This document shows positions 1-11,014 of a stretch of 60,000 nt of DNA, one piece after another; the first letter of the stretch is position 1; each line of letters begins with the position of its first letter. The notes under the pieces are model-generated. The model ran no database searches. It was given only the letters and a program-made list of their open reading frames with translations, and was not told the origin of the DNA. The position numbers were made by a program, and so were the translations under genes. The DNA lies in assembly GCA_914767715.1 (NCBI GenBank), contig OU612072.1:18850001-18910000 (forward strand). Direction: 5' to 3'. The stretch comes from Membranipora membranacea (Eukaryota; Bryozoa; Gymnolaemata; Cheilostomatida; Membraniporidae).

Positions 1-1002
1 TGATATTCGGGATTTTGAATGAACCCAATGAGGCCATCAGCTGGTCAGAGTTTGAAAGAATTCCAATGGCTATTTCAAATTTGAGTCTGCCGTTTGGCAT
101 GTTTTTTTATGACAACAGTGGCCATAGTTAAAAACGTTGCTGACGCCAAACTTAGAGGAGCAGTCCCGAACGGGTTTCAGTTTCAAAGTCAGCATGAAAT
201 TGCCTACGTTATAGAGTAGGTTAGAAGGAAATCTATTTTTTAAACTGGCCGCAATAAAAACCAAGGGTCCCCCTTTGTTACTTTTTTAAATTTTAAACGC
301 GCTCTAGTTCCTGTTCTATTCATCGTAGGATCTTGATATTCGGGAATTTGAATGGGGCCAATGAGGCCATCAGCTGGTCAGAGTTAGAAAGAATTCCGAT
401 GGCTATTTCAAATTTGAGCTTGCCTTTTGGCATGTTTTTTTATGACAAAAGTGGCCCTCGTTAAAAACGTTGCTGACGCCAAACTAAGAGGAGCAGTCCC
501 GAACGGGTTTCAGTTTCAAAGTCAGCATGAAATTGCCTACGTTGTAGACCAGGTTAGAAGGAAATCTATCTTTTAAACTGGCCGTAAAAAAAACCAAGGG
601 TCCCCCCTTTGTTACTTTTTTAAATTTTTAACTCACTCTAATTCCTGTTCTATTTATTGTAGGATCTTGATATTCGGGATTTTGAATGAGGCAAATGAGG
701 CCATCAGCTGGTCAGAGTTTGAAAGAATTCCGATGGCTATTTCAAATTTGAGCCTGCCGTTTGGCATGTTTTGTTATGACAAAAGTGGCCCTCGTTAAAA
801 ACGTTGCTGACGCCAAACTAAGAGGAGCATTCCCGAACGGGTTTCAGTTTCAAAGTCAGCATGAAATTGCCTACGTTATAGAGTAGGTAAGAAGGAAATC
901 TATTTTTTAAACTGGCCATAAAGAAAAACCAAGGGTCCCCCCTTTGTTACTTTTTTAAATTTTAAACTCGCTCTAATTCCTGTTCTATTTATCGTAGGAT
1001 CT
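1..1002 (+). repeat. Left-most monomers R1-R2-R3
   Basis: Starts are 1 (R1, 333 bp), 334 (R2, 334 bp) and 668 (R3, 335 bp). These carry GGTCATCAGC-style variants (AGCTGGTCAG) that are rare further right. R1 has GAACCCAATG and CTTAGAGG, and R2 has GTTGTAGACC. R3 carries TTTTGTTATGAC and the CATAAAGAAAAACC tail. That tail recurs in monomers at 17023 and 23026 and in every P monomer, and in each case an A monomer follows. R3 and its right neighbours are duplicated near 17 kb. Confidence 0.85.
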
Positions 1003-3338
1003 TGATATTCGGGATTTTGAATGAAGCCAATGAGGCCATCAGCTTGTCAGAGTTTGAAAGAATTCCGATGGCTATTTCAAATTTGAACCTGCCGTTTGGC
1101 ATGTTTTTTATGACAAAAGTGCCCCTCGTTAAAAACGTTGCTGACGCCAAACTAAGAGGAGCAGTCCCGAACGGGTTTCAGTTTCAAAGTCAGCATGAAA
1201 TTGCCTACGTTATAGAGTAGGTTAGAAGGAAATCTATTTTTTAAAGTGGCCGTAAAAAAAACCAAGAGTCCCCCCTTTGTTACTTTTTTAAATTTTAAAC
1301 TCGCTCTAATTCCTGTTCTATTTATCGTAGGATCTTGATATTCGGGGTTTTGAATGAGGCCAATGAGGTCATCAGCGGGTCAGAGTTTGAAAGAATTCCG
1401 ATGGCTATTTCAAATTTGAGCCAGCCGTTTGGCATGTTATTTTATGACAAAAGTGGCCCTCGTTAAAAACAGTGCTGACGCCAAACTAAGAGCAGCAGTC
1501 CCGAACGGGTTTCAGTTTCAAAGTCAGCATGAAATTGCCTACGTTATAGAGTAGGTAAGAAGGAAATCTATTTTTTAAACTGGCCGTAAAAAAAACCACG
1601 GGTCCCCCCTTTGTTACTTTTTTAAATTTTAAACTCACTCTAATTCCTGATCTATATATCGTAGAATCTTGATAATCGGGATTTTGAATGAGGCCAATGA
1701 GGCCATCAGCGGGTCAGAGTTTGAAATAATTCCCATGGCTATTTCAAATTTGAGCTTGCTGTTTGGCATGTTTTTTTATGACAAAAGTGGCCCTCGTTAA
1801 AAACGTTGCTGGCGCCAAACTAAGAGGAGCAGTCCCGAACGGGTTTCAGTTTCAAAGTCAGCATGAAATTGCCTACGTTATAGAGTAGGTTAGAAGGAAA
1901 TCTATTTTTTAAACTGGCCGTAAAAAAAACCAAGGGTCCCCCCTTTGTTACTTTTTTAAATTTTAAACTCACTCTAATTCCTGTTCTATATATCGTAGAA
2001 TCTTGATATTCGGGATTTTGAATGAGGCCAATGAGGCCATCAGCGGGTCAGAGTTTGAAATAATTCCCATGGCTATTTCAAATTTGAGCCTGCCGTTTGG
2101 CATGTTTTTTTATGAAAAAAGTGGCCCTCGTTAAAAACGTTGCTGACGCCAAACAAAGAGGAGCAGTCCCGAACGGGTTTCAGTTTCAAAGTCAGCATGA
2201 AATTGCCTACGTTATAGAGTATGTAAGAAGGAAATCAATTTTTTAAACTGGCCGTAAAAAAAACTAAGGGTCCCCCCTTTGTTAATTTTTTAAATTTTAA
2301 ACTCGCTCTAATTCCTGTTCTTTTTATCGTAGGATCTTGATATTCGGGATTTTGAATAAGGCCAATGAGGCCATCAACTGGTCAGAGTTTGAAAGAATTC
2401 CGATGGCTATTTAAAGTTTGAGCTTGCCGTTTGGCATGTTTTTTTATGACAAAAGTGGCCCTCGTTAAAAACGTTGCTAACGCCAAACTAAGAGGAGCAG
2501 TCCCGAACGGGTTTCAGTTTTAAAGTCAGCATGAAATTGCCTACGTTATAGAGCAGGTTAGAAGGAAATCTATTTTTTAAACTGGCCGTAAAAAAAACCA
2601 AGGGTCCCCCCTTTGTTACTTTTTAAAACTTTAAACTCGCTCTAATTCCTGTTCTATTTATCGTAGGATCTTGATATTCGAGACTTAGAATGAGGCCAAT
2701 GAGGCCATGAACTGGTCAGAGTTTGAAAGAATTCCGATGGCTATTTCAAATTTGAGCCTGCCGCTTGGCATGTTTTTTTATGACAAAAGTGGCCCAGGTT
2801 AAAAAGGTTGCTGACGCCAAACAAAGAGGAGCAGTCCCGAACGGGTTTCAGGTCAAAGTCAGCATGAAATTGCCTACGTTATAGAGCAGGTTAGAAGGAA
2901 ATCTATTTTTTAAACTGGCCGTAAAAAAAACCAAGGGTCCCCCCTTTGTTACTTTTAAAAATTTTAAGCTCGCTCTAATTCCTGTTCTATTTATCGTAGG
3001 ATCTTGATATTCGGGACTTAGAATGAGGCCAATGAGGCCATCAACTGGTCAGATATTGAAAGAATTCCTATGGCTATTTCAAATTTGAGCCTGCCGTTTG
3101 GCATGTTTTTTTATGACAAAAGTGGCCCAGGTTAAAAAGGTTGCCGACGCCAAACAAAGAGGAGCAGTCCCGAACGGGTTTCAGTTTCAAAGTCAGCATG
3201 AAATTGCCTACGTTATAGAGCAGGTTAGAAGGAAATCTATTTTTTTAACTGGCCGTAAAAAAAACCAAGGGTCCCCCCTTTGTTACTTTTTAAAATTTTA
3301 AACTCGCTCTAATTCCTGTTCTATTTATCGTAGGATCT
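1003..3338 (+). repeat. Seven-monomer run A B C2 C D E F
   Basis: Starts are 1003 A (333 bp), 1336 B, 1670 C2, 2004 C, 2338 D, 2672 E (333 bp) and 3005 F. E is a base short because TTTCAGTTTC has become TTTCAGGTC. This is the simplest arrangement of the types that later build the first half of the higher-order repeat, and it may resemble an ancestral order. The D monomer here has AGTCCCG where later D copies have AGGCCCG, so this copy may keep an older state. The C monomer has the private variant GTTAATTTTTT, also seen at 3613-3625. Confidence 0.85.
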
Positions 3339-3672
3339 TGATATTCGGGACTTAGAATGAGGCCAATGAGGTCATCAGCGGGTCAGAGTTTGAAAGAATT
3401 CCGATGGCTATTTCAAATTTGAGCCAGCCGTTTGGCATGTTATTTTATGACAAAAGTGGCCCTCGTTAAAAACAGTGCTGACGCCAAACTAAGAGCAGCA
3501 GTCCCGAACGGGTTTCAGTTTCAAAGTCAGCATGAAATTGCCTACGTTATAGAGTAGGTAAGAAGGAAATCAATTTTTTAAACTGGCCGTAAAAAAAACT
3601 AAGGGTCCCCCCTTTGTTAATTTTTTAAATTTTAAACTCGCTCTAATTCCTGTTCTTTTTATCGTAGGATCT
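3339..3672 (+). repeat. Mosaic monomer F-next / B / C
   Basis: The first 25 or so bases (TTCGGGACTTAG) match what normally follows an F monomer. The middle is type B and shares the private GAGGTCATCAGC with the B monomer at 1336, along with GAGCCAGCCG, CAGTGCTG and AGAGCAGCAG. The tail (AATCAATTTTTT, then GTTAATTTTTT) is that of the C monomer at 2004. Two switches within one monomer mean either two crossovers or a gene-conversion tract of B sequence. Confidence 0.8.
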
Positions 3673-4673
3673 TGATATTCGGGATTTTGAATAAGGCCAA
3701 TGAGGCCATCAACTGGTCAGAGTTTGAAAGAATTCCGATGGCTATTTAAAGTTTGAGCTTGCCGTTTGGCATGTTTTTTTATGACAAAAGTGGCCCTCGT
3801 TAAAAACGTTGCTAACGCCAAACTAAGAGGAGCAGGCCCGAACGGGTTTCAGTTTTAAAGTCAGCATGAAATTGCCTACGTTATAGAGCAGGTTAGAAGG
3901 AAATCTATTTTTTAAACTGGCCGTAAAAAAAACCAAGGGTCCCCCCTTTGTTACTTTTTAAAATTTTAAACTCGCTCTAATTCCTGTTCTATTTATCGTA
4001 GGATCTTGATATTCGAGACTTAGAATGAGGCCAATGAGGCCATGAACTGGTCAGATTTTGAAAGAATTCCGATGGCTATTTCAAATTTGAGCCTGCCGCT
4101 TGGCATGTTTTTTTATGACAAAAGTGGCCCAGGTTAAAAAGGTTGCTGACGCCAAACAAAGAGGAGCAGTCCCGGACGGGTTTCAGGTCAAAGTCAGCAT
4201 GAAATTGCCTACGTTATAGAGCAGGTTAGAAGGAAATCTATTTTTTAAACTGGCCGTAAAAAAAACCAAGGGTCCCCCCTTTGTTACTTTTAAAAATTTT
4301 AAGCTCGCTCTAATTCCTGTTCTATTTATCGTAGGATCTTGATATTCGGGACTTAGAATGAGGCCAATGAGGCCATCAACTGGTCAGATATTGAAAGAAT
4401 TCCGATGGCTATTTCAAATTTGAGCCTGCCGTTTGGCATGTTTTTTTATGACAAAAGTGGCCCAGGTTAAAAAGGTTGCCGACGCCAAACAAAGAGGAGC
4501 AGTCCCGAACGGGTTTCAGTTTCAAAGTCAGCATGAAATTGCCTACGTTATAGAGCAGGTTAGAAGGAAATCTATTTTTTTAACTGGCCGTAAAAATAAC
4601 CAAGGGTCCCCCCTTTGTTACTTTTTAAAATTTTAAACTCACTCTAATTCCTGTTCTATTTATCGTAGGATCT
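3339..4673 (+). repeat. Four-monomer block, tandem copy of 2.0-3.3 kb
   Basis: Starts are 3339 (mosaic B/C), 3673 D, 4007 E and 4340 F. D, E and F repeat those at 2338, 2672 and 3005 at an offset of exactly 1,335 bp, so this is a 4-mer tandem duplication. The copies differ slightly: AGGCCCG here against AGTCCCG at 2338, CCCGGACGGG in this E, and AAAAATAACC in this F. The first monomer is a mosaic and is listed separately. Confidence 0.85.
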
Positions 4674-5674
4674 TGATATTCGGGACTTAGAATGAGGCCA
4701 ATGAGGCCATCAACTGGTCAGAGTTTGAAAGAATTCCGATGGCTATTTCAAATTTGAGCCTGCCGTTTGGCATGTTTTTTTATGACAAAAGTGGCCCTCG
4801 TTAAAAAGGTTGCTGACGCCAAACAAAGAGGGGCAGTCCCGAACGGGTTTCAGTTTCAAAGTCAGCATGAAATTGCCTACGTTATAGAGCAGGTTAGAAG
4901 GAAATCTATTTTTTAAACTGGCAGTAAAAAAGACCAAGGGTCCGCCCTTTGTTACTTTTTTAAATTTTAAACTCGCTCTAATTCCTGTTCTATTTATTGT
5001 AGGATCTTGATATTCGGGACTTAGAATGAGGCCAATGAGGCCATCAACTGGTCAGAGTTTGAAAGAATTCCGATGGCTATTTCAAATTTGAGCCTGCCGT
5101 TTGGCATGTTTTTTTATGACAAAAGTGGCCCAGGTTAAAAAGGTTGCTGATCCCAAACAAAGAGGAGCAGTCCCGAACGGGTTTCAGTTTCAAAGTCAGC
5201 ATGAAATTGCCTACATTATAGAGCAGGTTAAAAGGAAATCTATTTTTTAAACTGGCCGTAAAAAAACCAAGGGTCCCCCCTTTGTTACTTTTTTAAATTT
5301 TAAACTCGCTCTAATTCCTGTTCTATTTATTGTAGGATCTTGATATTCGGGACTTAGAATGAGGCCAATGAGACCATCAACTGGACAGAGTTTGAAAGAA
5401 TTCCGATGGCTATTTCAAATTTGAGCCTGTCGTTTGGCATGTTTTTTTATGACAAAAGTGGCCCTCGTTAAAAACGTTGCTGACGCCAAACTAAGAGGAG
5501 CAGTCCCGAACGGGTTTCAGTTTCAAAGTCAGCATGAAATTGCCTACGTTATAGAGTAGGTAAGAAGGAAATCTATTTTTTAAACTGGCCGTAAAAAAAG
5601 CCACGGGTCCCCCCTTTGTTACTCTTTTAAATTTTAAACTCACTCTAATTCCTGATCTATATATCGTAGAATCT
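4674..5674 (+). repeat. Monomers S, K and T
   Basis: Starts are 4674 S, 5008 K (333 bp, one A fewer in the A tract) and 5341 T. S has GAGGGGCAG and the tail AAAAAAGACC with GGTCCGCCC. K has GCTGATCCC and GTTAAAAGG. T starts like L (AGACCATCAACTGGACAG, GCCTGTCG) and then carries a B-like tail (GTAGGTAAG, CCACGGG in related copies, CTGATCTATATATCG). K and T recur together at 8679 and 13018. Confidence 0.8.
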
Positions 5675-7009
5675 TGATATTCGGGATTTTGAATGAGGCC
5701 AATGAGGCCATCAGCGGGTCAGAGTTTGAAATAATTCCCATGGCTATTTCAAATTTGAGCCTGCTGTTTGGCATGTTTTTTTATGACAAAAGTGGCCCTC
5801 GTTAAAAACGTTGCTGACACCAAACTAAGAGGAGCAGTCCCGAACGGGTTTCAGTTTCAAAGTCAGCATGAAATTGCCTACGTTATAGAGTAGGTTAGAA
5901 GGAAATCTATTTTTTAAACTGGCCGTAAAAAAAACCAAGGGTCCCCCCTTTGTTACTTTTTTAAATTTTAAACTCACTCTAATTCCTGTTCTATATATCG
6001 TAGAATCTTGATATTCGGGATTTTGAATGAGGCCAATGAGGCCATCAGCGGGTCAGAGTTTGAAATAATTCCCATGGCTATTTCAAATTTGAGCCTGCCG
6101 TTTGGCATGTTTTTTTATGAAAAAAGTGGCCCCTGTTAAAAACGTTGCTGACGCCAAACAAAGAGGAGCAGTCCCGAACGGGTTTCAGTTTCAAAGTCAG
6201 CATGAAATTGCCTACGTTATAGAGTATGTTAGAAGGAAATCAATTTTTTAAACTGGCCGTAAAAAAAACTAAGGGTCCCCCCTTTGTTACTTTTTTAAAT
6301 TTTAAACTCGCTCTAATTCCTGTTCTTTTTATCGTAGGATCTTGATATTCGGGATTTTGAATAAGGCCAATGAGGCCATCAACTGGTCAGAGTTTGAAAG
6401 AATTCCGATGGCTATTTAAAGTTTGAGCTTGCCGTTTGGCATGTTTTTTTATGACAAAAGTGGCCCTCGTTAAAAACGTTGCTAACGCCAAACTAAGAGG
6501 AGCAGGCCCGAACGGGTTTCAGTTTTAAAGTCAGCATGAAATTGCCTACGTTATAGAGCAGGTTAGAAGGAAATCTATTTTTTAAACTGGCCGTAAAAAA
6601 AACCAAGGGTCCCCCCTTTGTTACTTTTTAAAATTTTAAACTCGCTCTAATTCCTGTTCTATTTATCGTAGGATCTTGATATTCGAGACTTAGAATGAGG
6701 CCAATGAGGCCATGAACTGGTCAGAGTTTGAAAGAATTCCGATGGCTATTTCAAATTTGAGCCTGCCGCTTGGCATGTTTTTTTATGACAAAAGTGGCCC
6801 AGGTTAAAAAGGTTGCTGACGCCAAACAAAGAGGAGCAGTCCCGAACGGGTTTCAGGTCAAAGTCAGCATGAAATTGCCTACGTTATAGAGCAGGTTAGA
6901 AGGAAATCTATTTTTTTAACTGGCCGTAAAAAAAACCAAGGGTCCCCCCTTTGTTACTTTTAAAAATTTTAAACTCGCTCTAATTCCTGTTCTATTTATC
7001 GTAGGATCT

Positions 7010-7343
7010 TGATATTCGGGACTTAGAATGAGGCCAATGAGGCCATCAACTGGTCAGAGTTTGAAAGAATTCCGATGGCTATTTCAAATTTGAGCCTGCC
7101 GTTTGGCATGTTTTTTTATGACAAAAGTGGCCCAGGTTAAAAAGGTTGCCGACGCCAAACAAAGAGGAGCAGTCCCGAACGGGTTTCAGTTTCAAAGTCA
7201 GCATGAAATTGCCTACGTTATAGAGCAGGTTAGAAGGAAATCTATTTTTTTAACTGGCCGTAAAAAAAACCAAGGGTCCCCCCTTTGTTACTTTTTAAAA
7301 TTTTAAACTCGCTCTAATTCCTGTTCTATTTATCGTAGGATCT
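7010..7343 (+). repeat. Representative 334-bp monomer (type F)
   Basis: This copy shows the anatomy common to most monomers. In order it holds: TTCGGGA at 7015-7021; a 9-bp direct repeat AATGAGGCC at 7027-7035 and 7036-7044; an EcoRI site GAATTC about 60 bases in; a T7 tract; a variable stretch where types differ (GGCCCAGG, GGCCCTCG or GGCCGAGG); the dyad CCCGAACGGG at 7174-7183; a conserved stretch around AGCATGA; an A8 tract; a small dyad AAGGG/CCCTT at 7272-7285; and an A+T-rich tail of runs such as AAAATTTTAAA. I count 135 G+C in 334 bases. The A and T tracts are not spaced at clear helical intervals, so strong phased bending is not obvious. Confidence 0.95.
7174..7183. promoter_or_regulatory. 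Conserved CCCGAACGGG dyad, possible protein-binding site
   Basis: CCCG-AA-CGGG is an inverted repeat with a two-base centre, found near position 165-174 of almost every monomer. With TCCCGAA at 7173-7179 it also forms an inverted pair with TTCGGGA at 7015-7021, 158 bases away. Exceptions follow type: H and P monomers read GAACAGG and N monomers read GAACGTG, so half of the dyad is lost there. A sequence-specific satellite-binding protein is an inference only. The site does not fit the CENP-B box pattern. Confidence 0.35.
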
Positions 7344-8678
7344 TGATATCCGGGACTTAGAATGAGGCCAATGAGGCCATCAACTGGTCAGAGTTTGAAA
7401 GAATTCCGATGGCTATTTCAAATTTGAGCCTGCCGTTTGGCATGTTTTTTTATGACAAAAGTGGCCCTCGTTAAAAAGGTTGCTGACGCCAAACAAAGAG
7501 GGGCAGTCCCGAACGGGTTTCAGTTTCAAAGTCAGCATGAAATTGCCTACGTTATAGAGCAGGTGAGAAGGAAATCTTTTTTTTAAACTGGCAGTAAAAA
7601 AAACCAAGGGTCCCCCCTTTGTTACTTTTTTAAATTTTAAACTCGCTCTAATTCCTGTTCTATTTATCGTAGGATCTTGATATTCGGGATTTTGAATGAG
7701 GCCAATGAGGCCATCAACTGGTCAGAGTTTGAAAGAATTCCAATTGCTATTTCAAATTTGAGCCTGCCTTTTGGCATGTTTTTTCATGACAAATGTGGCC
7801 CTCGTTAAAAAGGTTGCTGACGCCAAACAAAGAGGGGCAGTCCCGAACGGGTTTCAGTTTCAAAGTCAGCATGAAATTGCCTACGTTATAGAGCAGGTTA
7901 GAAGGAAATCTATTCTTTAAACTGGCAGTAAAAAAAACCAAGGGTCCCCCCTTTGTTACTTTTTTAAATTTTAAACTCGCTCTAATTCCTGTTCTATTTA
8001 TCGTAGGATCTTGATATTCGGGACTTAGAATGAGGCCAATAAGGCCATCAACTGGTCAGAGTTTGAAAGAATTCCGATGGCTATTTCAAATTTGAGCCTG
8101 CCGTTTGGCATGTTTTTTCTGACAAAAGTGGCCCAGGTTAAAAAGGTTGCTGACGCCAAACAAAGAGGAGCAGTCCCGAACGGGTTTCAGTTTCAAAGTC
8201 AGCATGAAATTGCCTAGGTTATAGAGCAGGTTAGAAGGAAATCTATTTTTTAAACTGGCCGTAAAAAAAACCAAGGGTCCCCCCTTTGTTACTTTTTTAA
8301 ATTTTAAACTCGCTCTAATTCCTGTTCTATTTATCGTAGGATCTTGATATTCGGGATTTAGAATGAGGCCAATGAGGCCATCAACTGGTCAGAGTTTGAA
8401 GGACTTCCGATGGCTATTTCAAATTTGAGCCTGCCGTTTGTCATGTTTTTTTATGACAAAAGTGGCCCAGGTTAAAATGGTTGCTGACGCCAAACAAAGA
8501 GGAGCAGTCCCGAACGGGTTTCAGTTTCAAAGTCAGCATGAAATTGCCTACGTTATAGAGCAGGTTAGAAGGAAATCTATTTTTTAAACTGGCAGTAAAA
8601 AAGACCAAGGGTCCGCCCTTTGTTACTTTTTTAAATTTTAAACTCGCTCTAATTCCTGTTCTATTTATTGTAGGATCT

Positions 8679-11014
8679 TGATATTCGGGACTTAGAATGA
8701 GGCCAATGAGGCCATCAACTGGTCAGAGTTTGAAAGAATTCCGATGACTATTTCAAATTTGAGCCTGCCGTTTGGCATGTTTTTTTATGACAAAAGTGGC
8801 CCAGGTTAAAAAGGTTGCTGATCCCAAACAAAGAGGAGCAGTCCCGAACGGGTTTCAGTTTCAAAGTCAGCATGAAATTGCCTACATTATAGAGCAGGTT
8901 AAAAGGAAATCTATTTTTTAAACTGGCCGTAAAAAAACCAAGGGTCCCCCCTTTGTTACTTTTTTAAATTTTAAACTCGCTCTAATTCCTGTTCTATTTA
9001 TTGTAGGATCTTGATATTCGGGACTTAGAATGAGGCCAATGAGACCATCAACTGGACAGAGTTTGAAAGAATTCCGATGGCTATTTCAAATTTGAGCCTG
9101 TCGTTTGGCATGTTTTTTTATGACAAAAGTGGCCCTCGTTAAAAACGTTGCTGACGCCAAACTAAGAGGAGCAGTCCCGAACGGGTTTCAGTTTCAAAGT
9201 CAGCATGAAATTGCCTACGTTATAGAGTAGGTAAGAAGGAAATCTATTTTTTAAACTGGCCGTAAAAAAAACCACGGGTCCCCCCTTTGTTACTCTTTTA
9301 AATTTTAAACTCACTCTAATTCCTGATCTATATATCGTAGAATCTTGATATTCGGGATTTTGAATGAGGCCAATGAGGCCATCAGCGGGTCAGAGTTTGA
9401 AATAATTCCCATGGCTATTTCAAATTTGAGCCTGCTGTTTGGCATGTTTTTTTATGACAAAAGTGGCCCTCGTTAAAAACGTTGCTGACGCCAAACTAAG
9501 AGGAGCAGTCCCGAACGGGTTTCAGTTTCAAAGTCAGCATGAAATTGCCTACGTTATAGAGTAGGTTAGAAGGAAATCTATTTTTTAAACTGGCCGTAAA
9601 AAAAACCAAGGGTCCCCCCTTTGTTACTTTTTTAAATTTTAAACTCACTCTAATTCCTGTTCTATATATCGTAGAATCTTGATATTCGGGATTTTGAATG
9701 AGGCCAATGAGGCCATCAGCGGGTCAGAGTTTGAAATAATTCCCATGGCTATTTCAAATTTGAGCCTGCCGTTTGGCATGTTTTTTTATGAAAAAAGTGG
9801 CCCCTGTTAAAAACGTTGCTGACGCCAAACAAAGAGGAGCAGTCCCGAACGGGTTTCAGTTTCAAAGTCAGCATGAAATTGCCTACGTTATAGAGTATGT
9901 TAGAAGGAAATCAATTTTTTAAACTGGCCGTAAAAAAAACTAAGGGTCCCCCCTTTGTTACTTTTTTAAATTTTAAACTCGCTCTAATTCCTGTTCTTTT
10001 TATCGTAGGATCTTGATATTTGGGATTTTGAATAAGGCCAATGAGGCCATCAACTGGTCAGAGTTTGAAAGAATTCCGATAACTATTTAAAGTTTGAGCT
10101 TGCCGTTTGGCATGTTTTTTTATGACAAAAGTGGCCCTCGTTAAAAACGTTGCTAACGCCAAACTAAGAGGAGCAGGCCCGAACGGGTTTCAGTTTTAAA
10201 GTCAGCATGAAATTGCCTACGTTATAGAGCAGGTTAGAAGGAAATCTATTTTTTAAACTGGCCGTAAAAAAAACCAAGGGTCCCCCCTTTGTTACTTTTT
10301 AAAATTTTAAACTCGCTCTAATTCCTGTTCTATTTATCGTAGGATCTTGATATTCGAGACTTAGAATGAGGCCAATGAGGCCATGAACTGGTCAGAGTTT
10401 GAAAGAATTCCGATGGCTATTTCAAATTTGAGCCTGCCGCTTGGCATGTTTTTTTATGACAAAAGTGGCCCAGGTTAAAAAGGTTGCTGACGCCAAACAA
10501 AGAGGAGCAGTCCCGAACGGGTTTCAGGTCAAAGTCAGCATGAAATTGCCTACGTTATAGAGCAGGTTAGAAGGAAATCTATTTTTTTAACTGGCCGTAA
10601 AAAAAACCAAGGGTCCCCCCTTTGTTACTTTTAAAAATTTTAAACTCGCTCTAATTCCTGTTCTATTTATCGTAGGATCTTGATATTCGGGACTTAGAAT
10701 GAGGCCAATGAGGCCATCAACTGGTCAGATATTGAAAGAATTCCGATGGCTATTTCAAATTTGAGCCTGCCGTTTGGCATGTTTTTTTATGACAAAAGTG
10801 GCCCAGGTTAAAAAGGTTGCTGACGCCAAACAAAGAGGAGCAGTCCCGAACGGGCTTCAGTTTCAAAGTCAGCATGAAATTGCCTACGTTATAGAGCAGG
10901 TTAGAAGGAAATCTATTTTTTAAACTGGCAGTAAAAAAGACCAAGGGTCCGCCCTTTGTTACTTTTTTAAATTTTAAACTCGCTCTAATTCCTGTTCTAT
11001 TTATTGTAGGATCT
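8679..11014 (+). repeat. Run K T C2 C D E F/S, repeat of 5.0-7.0 kb
   Basis: Starts are 8679 K, 9012 T, 9346 C2, 9680 C, 10014 D, 10348 E and 10681 F/S. Each of the first six lies 3,671 bp to the right of its counterpart (5008, 5341, 5675, 6009, 6343, 6677), so K to E is the second copy of an 11-mer unit. The monomer at 10681 begins as F (CAGATATTG) but ends as S (GCAGTAAAAAAGACC, GGTCCGCCC). It also has the private CGGGCTTCAG at about 10852. D here reads GATAACTATTT. Confidence 0.85.

Larger units (their letters stand above)
5675..8678 (+). repeat. Nine-monomer run C2 C D E F G I U J
   Basis: Starts are 5675 C2, 6009 C, 6343 D, 6677 E (333 bp), 7010 F, 7344 G, 7678 I, 8012 U (333 bp) and 8345 J. 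Together with K and T before it, this forms the left copy of an 11-mer pattern that restarts at 8679. U is unusual in reading TTTTTTCTGAC, with a base lost and the ATGAC changed, and GCCTAGGTT where others have GCCTACGTT. The order F G I J matches the later higher-order repeat except that H is absent. Confidence 0.85.

Noticed and set aside
1002-1220. Recurring 60-80-codon open frames on both strands (for example plus-strand 1002-1220 and minus-strand 4743-4937)
   Set aside because: They recur only because the monomer recurs. Forward and reverse frames overlap over the same bases (34429-34623 and 34453-34656). One-base changes in the T and A tracts open or close them without sign of constraint, and no domain is recognisable.
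7163-7190. A CENP-B box in the GTTCGGGA region of the minus strand
   Set aside because: The pattern TTCGnnnnAnnCGGG is not met. After TTCG the required A and the final CGGG are not at the right spacing in either TTCGGGA site.
7232-7343. Strongly phased A-tract curvature
   Set aside because: The T7, A8 and AAAATTTT runs are present, but their centres are not spaced near multiples of 10.5 bp in the monomer I measured.
7010-7343. The monomer as a dimer of two related 167-bp halves
   Set aside because: Comparing the halves by eye gives only short chance similarities (T-run followed by TGGCC, about 125 bases apart rather than 167).
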